Origin: Panaeolus papilionaceus
Taxonomy: Eukaryota; Basidiomycota; Agaricomycetes; Agaricales
Assembly (NCBI GenBank): GCA_015501605.1
Contig: JADNRZ010000011.1
Span: 1,426,001-1,490,000, forward strand
Direction of reading: 5' to 3'
Length of the DNA: 64,000 bases
The notes under the pieces were generated by a model. It ran no database searches, was not told the DNA's origin, and saw nothing but the letters and a program-made list of their open reading frames with translations. This document shows positions 49,425 through 61,241 of this stretch, one piece after another (position 1 is the stretch's first letter; each line of letters begins with the position of its first letter). A program made the translations under genes and the position numbers.

Positions 49425-51968
49425 CTAGAACCGCTGAGGATGTGACATAGGCTGCCTAGTCTCATACTCGTTCCCCACTATGCTTCCACTCCCAGCAGCC
49501 TCGAAATCCCTGTAAGGATGTGAAGCATACGGCGCCTGAGGAGCCATCGACAAGCTGGCTGAGCTAGCGTTCCACGCTTCACTCTGGTTGCTCAGCGGCA
49601 TAAACGCACTGGTATCAGAGGTACGAAGAGGGGCATTGTTGCTAGAACCCATGTATCCTGTACCTGCGACACCACGAGCTGGAGCACCAGCAGAAGACAT
49701 AGCAGAGTACGGCATAGAGTTGAGAGGAGTCTGGCGGGTTGCACGACGGCGACGGGCGAGGCAGATTCCAACGACAGCTCCAATGGCGGCGAGAATCGCA
49801 ACAGCCCCAATAGCGCCTCCAACGATGGCACCTGTGTGAGATTTACCATCACCTTCTTGATCCGTCGAGGTGTCGGAACTATTGGTGCCGCCATTGGCGA
49901 AACCGTTGACACCGGTCATGCGGACGTTGGCAGGAAGCTCGGCGGCGGGTGCAGTGGGTTGAACGCCGATGGCACCGTTTCCAACGATGAGATAGGTACC
50001 CGTTGAGGGAATACCGCCAACGGTGACGTAGACGAAGGCAGGACCGGGTTGGAAGAGGTTGGGGTTGGGAGGAAGCTGAGAGGTATGGATAATAATGGTC
50101 CCATCCTGGTTAACGGTGTAGGTGTTGTTGAGCTGAACGTATCGCTGACCCATATTCATGGCATGGGTTGTGAACCCACTGCGCATGACGGCGACCTTGA
50201 TGGAATCAGCAGCATCGTTGGCAGAGCCTGAATACGACGACGCGGGAAGGGTGATATCAAAGGAAGGGCCACCATAAGTCAATGTCTGGGGAATGCCTGT
50301 TGGGACTGGACGTGTGCCCGAGGAGAAATATGGTGGGTAGAAAATTTCGGCTTGGTATGTGGTCGGGAAGAAGGTGGTCAAGTTGACATCAATGTTTGGA
50401 TTGGATCCAGCAATCAGGACAGAGGCGTCAGGTAACAGGACAGCCGATGAGTGGTATAACCTTGGGATTTGGGACGTTCCAAGGCCAGCGTTGGACCAGC
50501 GACTGCCCTGGGGGGCGTTAGGGTCGTAAATGGCTGGGGTCAAGACAGGGGCCGCAGCTAAAGATTCGCCGTAAGGCATGTCGCTGAAGTTTGGAGTCGT
50601 GAGGGTTGCCTGAGAATACCCAGCGGTACCGTTTCCACCTCCATTGACGACCAGAAGTTTACCATCGGGAAGAATGACGAATTGACCCATGGTTCGTCCG
50701 TCGAGCATCTCGTCGTCCTGGACATAAGCTGGTGTCGAACCGTCCTGGGGTTCCGGAGTGATTCGTTGACAATCTCTTGAGGCGGGGTAGTTCCAGGTAT
50801 CAATGAAAGGGAAACTGTAATTGCCGAATGCATACTCGGACATGTCAGATCCACCGCAGAAGAGAATAGTGGGGGTATAGTTGTTGGCCGGGGTGAGAGG
50901 TAACATTGCGGTGGCTCCAGATGCGGGGTATACACGCACAACACCATTGGGCATATCAGGGAAGGGGGTCTCGATATTGTTCTCGTGATCCCAAAGAACT
51001 AAGACGCCGATGAGTTAGGGAGGGTGGAGTACGACACATTTTGAGTCTCACCTGTAGACGTGTTGGCCTGCACAAACATTTTACCTGAAGGCATCAAGAA
51101 GGTATGGGCGTACGCATTCAAGCCAGAGGTACGGATCATGAAGTTGAAAACTTGCGGATCGCCGTCAGCCGGTGGAAAGTATTCGTAGGTGGGTTCTGCT
51201 GCACCACCCTCAAATGCTGGGTCGACGTTGGGGTAGTTGCGGTTGATATATCCTCCACTGGTGAAACCACCGATAATGACGACTCGTCCATCTCCAGTGG
51301 CTTCTGCGGCTGAATACCAGCGACCACGCTTCATAGCCAGAATAGTAGAATCATCGAACCATTGACAGTTTGGGGCGTTGAAATTATCAGTATTTCTGCA
51401 AGGATTCAAGACACGAATGGCTTTGGTGCCATCAAAGTCTTGATATGTAGCGTCCCATGCCGCAGAGAAACCTCCCGGGTTCAATTGGGATCCAATGTTG
51501 CCTCCAGGTCCGACAGCACCATTACCTCCAAGGGTGATGTAAGAGCCGTTCGGCAAGTGCATGCCCGAGGAGCAGAAGACATTGGATCTGACATCCATTA
51601 CGGTTGACTGATGAGACTCCATATCCCTTCATATTTTTGTTTCAGGATTGCTGGCAATAATATCATGGACCAAGTATTGCACATACCATACTGAACCCCA
51701 TGCAGCGTGACCTGCAACTTGAGCAGCGTTTCCTTCTGCTTTATCCAAAATATAAACTTTTTCTTCATTACCAACGAACATCTTTAACGCAGTAAAATCA
51801 TGTAAGTTATGAAAGAATTGAAATATGGTAGGATGAACCACTCACCATCATTGCACTAACGAGGGTATTTCCTCCATCTGCGAAGCTACCTGCTGTACCT
51901 GCGGCAGAAACAGTTGACGAAACGGTGGCCAGACATAGAGCCAGTAATGACAGCGGTGGTGAGAGCAT
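49425..51968 (-). CDS. Glyoxal oxidase (AA5_1-type copper radical oxidase)
   Basis: Four exons give about 788 residues. A signal peptide (MLSPPLSLLALCLATVSSTVSA) precedes a beta-propeller of galactose/glyoxal oxidase type and a C-terminal domain with GFTTHAMNMGQRY. The copper-radical site is complete: Cys in NVFCSSGMHLPNG (about residue 91) and Tyr in KRGRWYSAAE (about 177) for the Tyr-Cys cofactor, Tyr-His in IPRLYHSSAVLLPD, and His in TTHAMNM. Glyoxal oxidases turn aldehydes such as glyoxal into acids and make H2O2 for extracellular peroxidases in wood and litter decay. The C-terminus has a Ser/Thr/Gly-rich linker, a transmembrane helix (AIVGGAIGAVAILAAIGAVV) and a basic cytosolic stop-transfer (ARRRRATR), so the enzyme is probably cell-surface anchored. 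The third exon was joined through DMESHQSTVMDVRSN. Confidence 0.92.
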
Positions 51969-53485
51969 TTTTGCTCGCTGTCTATGACGACGAAGAGGTG
52001 TTTTAAAGGGAACAAATGAGGGAAGATGAGGGAATGGATGAAGAAGGATTATGACAAAGAGGTTCCACAGTCACTCCCTTTGTTCGTTGGTGCTAAATTT
52101 AATTCAAGACTCCGAACACCTCAGAAACTGCTCCTTGTCTCTCCCACAAAACTGTAAAACATTCTTCCCAATTTCCTTCTGTCTTTTATCTTCATATCGC
52201 AGTCTTTTCTGCATCGTGGCTGCCCAATGTCCTCATGGTTGTCGTCAGAGAAAGTCGCGTTCAGGGTCACTAATATGCCAAGGTTTCAATAAACTCTGGG
52301 GTCCCACGGCTCAATCAGGAAACCTATGCAGGGTCCGATTCGGACTCGGCCACAATTCCTCTTACTTGAACATTCTCGGTATCAGTGTCTGGGCTTGCTG
52401 GGCTGAAAGTCTCGAATTTCACATATTTTCACTAGGAAAGTCCTCAGAAGTGCGCAAAATCATTGTTCCAATCTGTCGTGAACACGCCGTGTCATTTTTA
52501 AATTGTAAACCGTTGTTCGTAGTTACACCGCTATTCATAGCGGATGAGCTATAATTAGCGAGACCCGGCACTGCTCTAATTTTCTCATCGGCATTGGATT
52601 CAGATCCACCTAGAACGCGGTCTTATGGGGGCCTTGTACAGCTTTTTGGCAGCATCACACCTCAAAATGTAAATTTAGATGCTCAATGCTCAAGAGGATC
52701 ATTGTCTTATTTTTAGCGCAAGTGGAGTCCAGAAACAGCCAGCTCAGAAAAGCCTTGACGAGGCTCTACGTACATAATGATGAGGGAAGGGAAGACTATT
52801 GAATGACTGAAACCAGTGCATGTGCACGCTGTGTATCAAAGACACATGAGCGCCAACTTGAATGCCCCTATTCGACCTGATAACACGCATCGTGCCACTG
52901 TAGAACGGAGTGAAACATGCACAAGTGTAGCTGGCCACAAATTAGACGTCTTCAGATATCGTGCTGAGTCTTCATAAACTGCATGTACTGGCCTTAAATT
53001 GGTCGAATACCTTTCATTTATTCCTCGGCTCTTGGCGGCGATCTTAACCACTATCACCGTCGACCTCCGTCGACCAGTGAGTATGCGCAGGGGTCCAGCC
53101 TCTTACATCCACGGCGGGGGGTCGACATATCGCACGAAATACTGCTAAGCTTTTCAAGGCTTTATAGGTTACTGTCCTGACTAAGAAACAAGGATGAGAG
53201 TTAGTTAACTTGTGTATCGGCGCTAAATTGGTTGCGCGTTGATGGATTGATGCGATAGGTTCACTTGGCTCCCAGTATCCAAGTGTGAAGGATCACGAGG
53301 GGGTCAAACAAACAAGCACGGATGACCCTTCCAAAAGTCTCTGCAAGAGACCTGGAATTGTCTGCGTTACATACAACATTTAAATTTCGAAGTATGAGCA
53401 AATTCATGATATATACAAAAGTCGTAAAAGCCAATTAGTGGGCGATACGCAGGTCATGGAAGCTATAAAGCGGAAAAACGGGAAT
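51969..53485. other. 1.5-kb intergenic region
   Basis: Promoter of the glyoxal oxidase gene and 3' flank of paralogue C. A 167-residue open frame (52051-52554, plus) is low in protein-like features and is not accepted. No repeats recognised. Confidence 0.5.
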
Positions 53486-55777
53486 CTATTGTCGATACGT
53501 CAGAATTTCGCCGGGCACCTCAGTTCCCGGCGTCACAGCTGTTGATCCCAACTCTTCAACATCATAAGAAGTCATGAGCTTCTCTTTCGTAGTTTCAGAG
53601 CTGTCGATAACATCCTGAAAGAGGCTGACATCGATCATGTGGTCCTGGAGGAGCGTCATAATACCACGCTGCGATGGAGGGAGATTAAGCTCCTGTCGAA
53701 TGTGGGGATACTCTTGAAGAAAACCTCTCGCAATGTTGTCCTTCTCTAGCTGTTGTGCGATGCCGAAAATAGACAACGACTTCGAACCTGCGTGATGAGA
53801 GTTTTAGCAACAGAAAATGAAAATGGTGAGCAGCCTTACCAAAGAAGATTCTCATCAAGCTCGTTCCGAAGAACATGGTGAACACACCACCTATAAATGT
53901 CCACAGACCACCGACTGCGGAGAAGCCTCCTAGAACAGATTGCGCTCTTGAATCTTCAATGACACGAATTTCGGAGACATCGAAGGAGGTGTAAACACGG
54001 AATGTCGACTTGGTGCTCGACATGTTGTACACTGGAGGGTCAATTTGCGCGGAAGCCAACGGATCTGGTAAAATATGCTCTATCCGAGCGCTTAAAAATG
54101 TATCTGTATCCTGTAGTACAAATCGAGAATGAGATTAGAGGGTGTGAATAATATGACCAACTGGGGGTCCCACCTCAAACATTCCGAAAGCAGATAGAAC
54201 TGGATGCTTTAAGACTTTCCTGAAGTCGTAGAGCACCTCAGCGAGGTAGTGTGAATTTGCTGGAAGAGGGATTGCAGTTGCTCTTTCGGTCAGGTACTGT
54301 GTCTTGTTGGTGAACCCAACGTAAACTCTAACAGAGCCCTTCCACATGCCGCTCAAAACGTTAGCAGGAATTTGAAGCTCCTCGTAGTTCACTTCGATGA
54401 GCATGTCAGGCAGTTCAGCCTCAAACACATCCGCGAAGGTTCCGTTTAGATCTGCTTGAGACGCTGCAGCTGTTCATTAGATATCGTCATATGAACATTC
54501 GAAAAGCCGAGAAGACTTACCTCGGAAAGGACATGTAACAAAAATGGTTTGAAAGATCGCTCCGCGTTCGTACTCGTCAACGGCTTCGGAGCGATTACAA
54601 GCCTGATTGTTGTTTGCGTCACTCCATAGTGGTGTTACATTAACAGCTCGTTGGAACACGTCGGGCTTGTCGAGACCGGTTGCATTCATGCCTGCGAAGA
54701 GGGGTCGAGTCTGTTGAGCAGTGAATCCCACAAATAAATCATGAGCGCTAGCCTAGAATGAGTATTGAGTCAGACGTACAAATGCGAAGTTCCATGTCTG
54801 GGGCTCGAGTTCTTTTATTTCGCTTACTGGTACCGCTAAACCTCGTGACTCCTTAACCGGAATGAGGGCGGTCTCCTGAATTGGCTTGACAACGAATGAA
54901 AGAACTCCATAAGCAACGAGAACAATAATCAGCCCTCCTGCGATCGCGCCTCTGATCAACCTGACAGCCATGCCCTCGCCGCTATATTCAGGAGAATTGG
55001 AAGAACACATCAACATTATGTATAAGTATAGACCGATTGGGCATTGAATATTGATCACTTACAGGAATTGTACACGCCAAATGGAGCGACCGATGAGCAT
55101 GGAATAGGCCGCGGGGCAGTTTTTGATGGGAATGCCTTTGATGCGTTGAGCATCCTCCAGCAGGTCGAAGGTCTTGAGTATATTCTTTCCTTTGGCCCGG
55201 ATGATGGCCGCCACACGGCACAACAAAAGGAAGAATAAGACAGCAATCAGGCACCATACAGCTACGAATAGTGCGATGAGGCTAGGTGGGTCGAGGCGAT
55301 TCGGAAGGAGAGTGAGATGAAAAAGAACGAGAACTGGGGATTGTAGATGAATAATAGAATTCGGTGTCGAGGAAGATCAGTCGCAACTTACAGAGGACCT
55401 CCAAGAAGAGCAGGATAAGGTCCAGAAGCCGAACTATAAATCGCAGTTTGAAGGCGCTAGATACACAACCAGCATGATGTATGAGTAATCGTGACACAAA
55501 TGAGCGTGATCATAGCTTTCTCGTACCTTATTAGATGGTGCACAAACACAAATGAGACCAGAGAAACATAGACATATTGAGAGGGTTGGTTGAATGGAAA
55601 GAAAGCCGCCCCACAGCCCAATACACCCGCCGACGCCAACAACGTTATTCGAAGAGCTGCAAGCTTGAGGGTAGGGTTGAAGAAGATGGGCTCAACTTTC
55701 TTTCCGAGCGTCTTTCGTTGGTATACATGATTATTGAGAGGCTGGATGTTGGTGTTGGTCGTTGGTGGAGAATCCAT
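53486..55777 (-). CDS. Multi-pass membrane protein, paralogue C
   Basis: Third member of the family of paralogues A and B, about 18 kb away on the same strand. Start at 55777 (MDSPPTTNTNIQPL); helices in TLKLAALRITLLASAGVLG, AFKLRFIVRLLDLILLFLEV, and GAIAGGLIIVLVAYGVLSFV followed by IKPIQETALIPVKESRG; hydrophilic middle domain (YVGFTNKTQYLTER, RKVLKHPVLSAFGMFE); C-terminal helix in LGGFSAVGGLWTFIGGVFTM; tail (SIFGIAQQLEKDNIARGF) ending GEILTYRQ. It is more diverged than A and B from each other. The exon order is conserved and no lesion was found. Confidence 0.72.
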
Positions 55778-56352
55778 GTTCGAGTAAGACGTCCTCGATT
55801 TGAAGTCACCAGGGAAACCTTATATTCATGGGCGCAACTTTATGATTTCCAGGAACGTCGTCCCTGAAGATTGAGATTGAATCATAGTCATAAAACCTAT
55901 CAATAATATGTACGACAACTATTGTTGACTGTAAAACAAGGGTTTAGGAAACGTATTTGAATATTTGAATTGCGATGGGAGTACACTTGTATCTGGGCTC
56001 GGTAATTTCTCGTCCCAATTTAGTCCTAGCCAATCGGATGTATGGTTCGGAGCATTCGACTCATGACCATAATAAGAAGTACATGTTTGATAGATGGTGC
56101 TGAAAGCAATTTGAAATTCCCAAAAAAAGTCGAAGCACCATGATGTTTACACCGCGAAACACGACGTTGCCTTGCGCTCGTGCGGTGAATGTTGTACTCC
56201 TGGAGCCTTGAGGCTTTCTAGTTTATCTAAAATGACATATAACACCTAACAAGTACAGGTCTTTGGGTCTCTTTTGTCAACCTTCGTCATTCTCCCAGGA
56301 TGTGAGAATAGAATTCTTGTCTGGATGGCCTCGGATGGATGATATGAATAAC
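55778..56352. other. Intergenic
   Basis: Promoter side of paralogue C and 3' flank of the LanC-like gene. No gene recognised. Confidence 0.45.
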
Positions 56353-58265
56353 CTAACCATCAGACAGGGATGATAAGATGTCGCTATACCCTGGCATACC
56401 CCTCCTTGACTCATCCCTTGTTTGAGTCTTCATAGCCTTGAGCACTTCCGACCATGCACAGCACATCCCGGCCAAGCCCTGGTATAAGCTCATCGGATGG
56501 TCAGGCACTGACATCTCGCCTGCCTCAGTGAGTCGATCATAAGATGTGGCTATATGGGCAAGCTCAAGGGCGCGCTGCAACCAAGACGATTTTGATTGCA
56601 AATCGACGTCTGATCCAGAATCGAGAACGTCGGAAACTGCAAGCAGTGCATACACGGATCCAGCGACGCCATGACATAGTCCGACGCCCTTACGAAGCAA
56701 CCCACGGCGGTAAATCAGCATACCACCACGTGTGAGGGCAGCCTCTAAGCGGGGGACAAGGCCGTCCGCTTCGAGCTCGGGAATACCAGAAGTTAGTTGC
56801 GAACCTCGCTTGCAGAGTTTCAGTGTAGTGGAAAGGAGGATCAAAGCTCCAGGAGCGCCATGACACCAGCTGATAAGATCCAGTTATCAATACATCAAGA
56901 GAGGCAAGTGAGGAGTGGTACTAACTGCACAAGTTCGTTTGCACAGGCCCTCTTCATACGTTGTTGGTTGTATAGGTCCAACACATCTGGTGCCTCTTTG
57001 GGCCAGTTACCCTCTGGGTCCTGGCACTCAGTAAGCCAATGCAGAGTGTCAATTATCTCAGGAAGATGGCGCTGAATAATGGCGAGAGGGCAGCTCAGTA
57101 GCATTTGCAAAATCCCAACTGATGACATGGGTTGTTAGTATATTTACATCAAAAATAGACGAAATAATATCGTACCGACGCCATGAGCTGCCCCCAGATA
57201 TCGCCTTCCGTGCCACTTCCACATCAAACGGGGACTACGAGGAGCGTCCACTTTTGAGAAACGTCCTTTCATCGCCGCGTTTTCGTCTTCGAAGGTTTGT
57301 GCACCTATCCTTCCACGAGTGATGATACCCTCAACGATGAGACCCAAAGTATCGTCGGAGATGAGTGCTCGAAGGTCAGAGTCATGGGCGATGTTGATAT
57401 CCTTCAGTGTATTCCTCAAGTAAAGAAGGCCATATAACAACCCAGCTCGACCGTACAACACCTCACACCCATCTTCCAGATCTCGATCCTCTCGATGACC
57501 TGGTTGATACAGCTTACTATCCATTTCCAGAGTCTTGCGAACCGTAGCTTTTACGAAGGCCAGAGCGCTGGGTCGAAGGTTCTTAATTCTTTCCGTGTTT
57601 GCATCTCTCGATCGAGGGTTGGCATTACCATCACCGATAGTCAGCATCAATTGCTCGCTGGGTTGGGATGCAGGTCCTTCGCTAGAGAGCAGTACTGACC
57701 GAGTGAGAACTAGAATAGCGAGGCCGATAGGCGTTTCGATGAATGAGAGGGTACTGGGGTGGAAATGATTCTCAGAAGGGATATGGGTTACATTTCGCAG
57801 GATTCCGGCGAGCTTTGCATCCGCATCGGCTATCGAAACCTTGGCTATTGTTGGGCGCGAAAGACTCTCAGTCGCTTCTGAGATCTGTATGGTGATTCCT
57901 GATTGAGAAAGGTGGTACTCTGCAAAGGCGATCCCTATTTTGGGTGTTTATGACCATTCTTAACTCTAGCTTGAATCGTAACGCACCTGAGATGCCGTGG
58001 TAAATTGAGTCCCGATCATGACTCGAGCGGTGAGCCTGAATTTCCGTTCGTGACCAGTAGTCCAATATCTTCAAAGAACGCTCTAGCTGGGCTGTGATTT
58101 CGACGACTTTCTGCTCTGCATGTTGCACGAAATGTGCGACCAATGGTTGAAACCGGAACCATAGAGACGGCGTAAGAGTCACTCACCTACTGGAGCACTC
58201 TGGGCATTCTTAATGACTGGATTGTGTTCTAAGGGTATGTAACGAGATGCGATCCTGGAAGACAT
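56353..58265 (-). CDS. LanC-like (LANCL-type) protein
   Basis: About six exons from ATG at 58265 (MSSRIASRYIPLEHNP) to the stop at 56353. The protein has the repeated Gly-rich turns of the LanC alpha/alpha barrel: DSIYHGISG, GRAGLLYGLLYLR, YLGAAHGVGTILF, WCHGAPGALILL and GLCHGVAGSVYALL, then SLYQGLAGMCCAWSE. The zinc ligands are present as the Cys of WCHGAPG and the Cys-His pair of LCHG. Bacterial LanC cyclases form lanthionine rings; eukaryotic LANCL proteins add glutathione to dehydroamino acids in proteins. This fungal version is longer than the roughly 400-residue animal proteins because of an N-terminal insertion. No lanthipeptide precursor is visible nearby, so a cyclase role should not be assumed. 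Confidence 0.88.
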
Positions 58266-58504
58266 GATGCACTGGCAAAGCTGAGGGAGGCTGGTATCTT
58301 GGGTGTTTAGCTGAACCATCCAGAACAAGCTACTTTATATTGAACGTTCATATGACACAGTTCTTACATCAAGGTATCACGGGATATGGGATTTTTGATC
58401 TCACAATGAAAGATCGTTGATCGTGGTGTCGAGGTGCACCACCAGGTGCAACAAACTAGTAAGAGAAAAATATTGAAAGAGCTGGAACACTAATCAAATT
58501 CAGT
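58266..58504. other. Short spacer with likely LanC-like promoter
   Basis: Upstream of the LanC-like start and downstream of the P450 relic on the same strand. Nothing else seen. Confidence 0.4.
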
Positions 58505-59120
58505 TCACTATTTGTGCTTCGAGGATGAGCTTCTTTTTCTCTGAGGTTCTTGGTATAATGCAGCACAAGAAAGGAGAGGGATATCTTTAAAACTACGGCG
58601 TCAGACAGCAATGCGAAAGTTAAGGTATTAAAGGCTCACGAGATAAATCCGGTTGTGGGTTTATATTCGAGTTTGGTGGGGTTTCCTTTGTCGTCTACAG
58701 GAGGTAGGATATCGAACACACTGAGAACGGAGGATATAATGGCAAAGAGATTTCGATCACTGAAAAATCGTCTAGGGCATATCCTGCGGTCGCGATGTAT
58801 TCAGCTACAAATTACGACGCTGGAAAATGAAGTTTTACTTGCCTTCGTCCATATCCGAAAGTAGCCTCAACAGGGCTTCGCAAATCCGGATTTTTGATGT
58901 ACCGATCGGGGTTGAACTCGGATGGATTGTCGAACACGTTGGGAGACGATCACTGCCAACGATGGCGTCAAGTTCCGCCTGAGCTTTCTTCTGTACGTCT
59001 GGGTACATTGTCATAGCAAGGAAAAAGGCCTGTACAGCTGATGCCGTCTATTCCAAAGCCTTCAATATTTGATCAAAGTTCAATCAAAAGATTGCCACAA
59101 CGTACGGTATCTGCGCCAGC
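58505..59120 (-). pseudogene. Cytochrome P450 relic on the minus strand
   Basis: Reading the minus strand, an I-helix exon ([21 protein letters not shown], then [18 protein letters not shown]) is fused by a deletion directly to the meander (VFDNPSEFNPDRYIKNPD), so the K-helix with ExxR is gone and the frame shifts at the junction. The heme loop follows, split by an intron as in the 44-46 kb copy, but reads [13 protein letters not shown]: the Gly after Cys-Pro is Arg. The last exon reads YPSPFLCCIIPRTS, with CRI changed to CCI. No N-terminal half is found upstream. This is a decayed fifth copy of the same subfamily, inverted relative to the others. Confidence 0.78.
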
Positions 59121-59169
59121 TGAACCGATTGATTGTGTTAAACACTGCAGCGAATGCACGGATATATGA

Positions 59170-59600
59170 ATGAGAGACTACTTACCTGATTTTCCGATGT
59201 TGAAGAGGTTGACTATCCAACGATCCCAATTTACCGCTGGTGATGTGCTGGGCTTGATCCACGCCCGGAAAAATGCTGATGCCGTTGAAGAGCTGTCGTT
59301 GGTAAAGCTGGTCGTCCGAGGGGCAATTCCTCTAGATTTGCCACCACTCCATTGCTTCTATGAACAGAACGAGTACCCAGAGCTCCACGACCACTGGGGC
59401 TCGGTATTGTCAACATTACTCCGCTTCAAGGATGCCCAAAAGATGATTGAGGATACTGATGTGCGTAATTTGAAGAGTCTTGCTAATCCTTGTTTCATCT
59501 AAACTTGGCGCAGGCAATGCACAATCTGGAGCGCTTGTGTTGTGAATTAGAGAATGTCGAGGCTGATAGTTACGCACTTGATTGCTATCTAAGCGGGGTG
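59170..59600 (+). pseudogene. F-box/LRR-like fragment
   Basis: A plus-strand frame begins LPDFPMLKRLTIQRSQFTAG and DVLGLIHARKNADAVEELS, typical of the last leucine-rich strands and tail of agaricomycete F-box proteins, continues to about 59463 and possibly on through a short intron into MHNLERLCCELENVEAD. There is no F-box or N-terminal part; the first bases abut the P450 relic. It is probably a truncated duplicate of a gene like the one at 41.6 kb, though the match to that copy is family-level rather than close. Confidence 0.45.
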
Positions 59601-60613
59601 AGTAAGCCACGTCAGATTTGTGCTCCTCAAAACACCCATACCTGGGCTCACCCAATAGACGCAACCTGGCTATAATACTATTTGCAGTGTTGTCGAAATC
59701 GGGAGGTAATCAATCAGCAAATAGAAAACAAGGCTTTCAGCCGGTTCAACACGGCCATACGACGCATTAAGTGTGACCCATTCTCTTCAGAGAATTACCA
59801 GCAAACTGGAGAGGAGAAGTTCCAGGTCCTCAGAAGGCTTTTGATCATGTAATTTACGAGGCATGATTTCTTTAGGGTTTTGTCTTGAGTTGATATAAAT
59901 TTCATGGGTCTACATGTTCAACGAGAAGCAGAAAAGTAAGCATTGACGAATTTAAACCGCAATCATTTTTTCCCATTTAAATTAACAACAAACCAGGCCT
60001 GCCCTCTGCTGCCTTGAATCAAGGCTTCAGTAGGCTGGCGGTTTTCGCAACCATCTGATGATATTGTAAGTGCCGCATCCGCTCATTCATCGTTAAATGT
60101 GTCTTGCAACCAGAGAAGAACTGGGCTGCAAGTCTGAGATGAAGATCGGTTGGTGGAAAAAGCAACTGTTTTCGGTGTGATCTTGAGCACTACCCGACGT
60201 TAACGAGTTCAAAAAGTTCCCTTCGCTCCCGTCAAAGTCTGGAAAGAGACAACCAGCCAGGCTTCAGCGAAAGCGCCTACCAGTGAAAGACGAGCTGAAA
60301 GAGTTGCATCGCATGCATCCATGGAGTTCACCCTCCACCAGCGATTTGAAGTTGACGACTGGATGGCCGCCAGCATCCTGGCATTTGTAACTACTCAGGG
60401 GAGTTGTGCTGGGGAGACATCTGTAAAGGGGACAACTGCCTCTGGACGGGACTTAGCGACATCTCCTTGAGCTTTTGACAGGGCATTGATTTTTCTTTAA
60501 ATGCATTGGCGTGAATTAGTGCCAATTAATATAATATGAGGTGCTCCATATGAATAACTGATATTTTAAATTTACACTGATATGGAGAGGTTGTGAGTAA
60601 AATAAATCATTCG
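59601..60613. other. Intergenic, about 1 kb
   Basis: Only short frames; includes the 3' flank of elongin C. No gene or repeat recognised. Confidence 0.45.
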
Positions 60614-61241
60614 TCAAGGTAACCTATACGCACTGTCTTGATAGTCCGCCGCCAGCAGCCTGAATGAAACGATTTGGGTTGAGACCATCTCAAAGAAGGG
60701 CCAAGATGAAACACTCACAGCTCGAGGATAATCTCTGGTGGGATTCTTTCAAGCATCTCTGAAATAGGTACTTCTTCTTTTGGGTCGGCTGCCTGCCAAT
60801 GTGACTTGAACACCATATATTCAACGAGTTTCTCGACAATAATCCCACTAGAGTTTACTGTTATCACAAATGGGCACCGAAATGCAGATTAGGCTAACAT
60901 ACCGCTCTTGAAGTTCATATACTCCCTTCATAGCCTCTGAATAGCCCCCTTCTGTAACGACACGTCAATATGCGAAAAGCGCACCTTGTTGAGACGTGAA
61001 AGCGACAAGGAGCTGAGTTTCACTAACCCTGCATGCCTTCCAACATATTCTTTATCGTTCCGCTCGCTTTCGCAATATCCCGTTTCACAATGTACGAGAA
61101 TCCGTCCTGACTTGTCAACCTCACCCATGGCGATTCTGGTTCCTTCCCTTCTGGATTTGTGAAGTCAACATCCTGAGCCTCTGCAGCGACAGCATCCCCA
61201 AAAGGATCTATGACCGTGCTTTCTGCTTCCTGTGATTCCAT
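60614..61241 (-). CDS. ELC1: Elongin C (Skp1-like BTB/POZ subunit)
   Basis: Four exons (61028-61241, 60903-60951, 60719-60847, 60614-60659) join in phase to 145 residues. The Skp1/BTB fold is read from WVRLTSQDGFSYIVKRDIAK and SGTIKNMLEGMQ, then GGYSEAMKGVYELQERGIIV, KLVEYMVFKSHW, and the conserved end ERIPPEIILELLLAADY. Elongin C bridges cullins to BC-box substrate receptors in ubiquitin ligases and in yeast also takes part in clearing stalled RNA polymerase II. An acidic N-terminal extension of about 40 residues (TVIDPFGDAVAAEAQDVDF) precedes the domain. Short exons hide it from ORF-based calling. The symbol follows the yeast name. Confidence 0.88.

Noticed and set aside
52051..52554. 167-residue plus-strand open frame upstream of the glyoxal oxidase
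   Set aside because: No domain, odd composition and no splice partners; it lies in the promoter region and is probably chance.
56353..58265. LanC-like gene as part of a lanthipeptide cluster
   Set aside because: No precursor or dehydratase gene is visible; eukaryotic LanC-like proteins usually have other roles.
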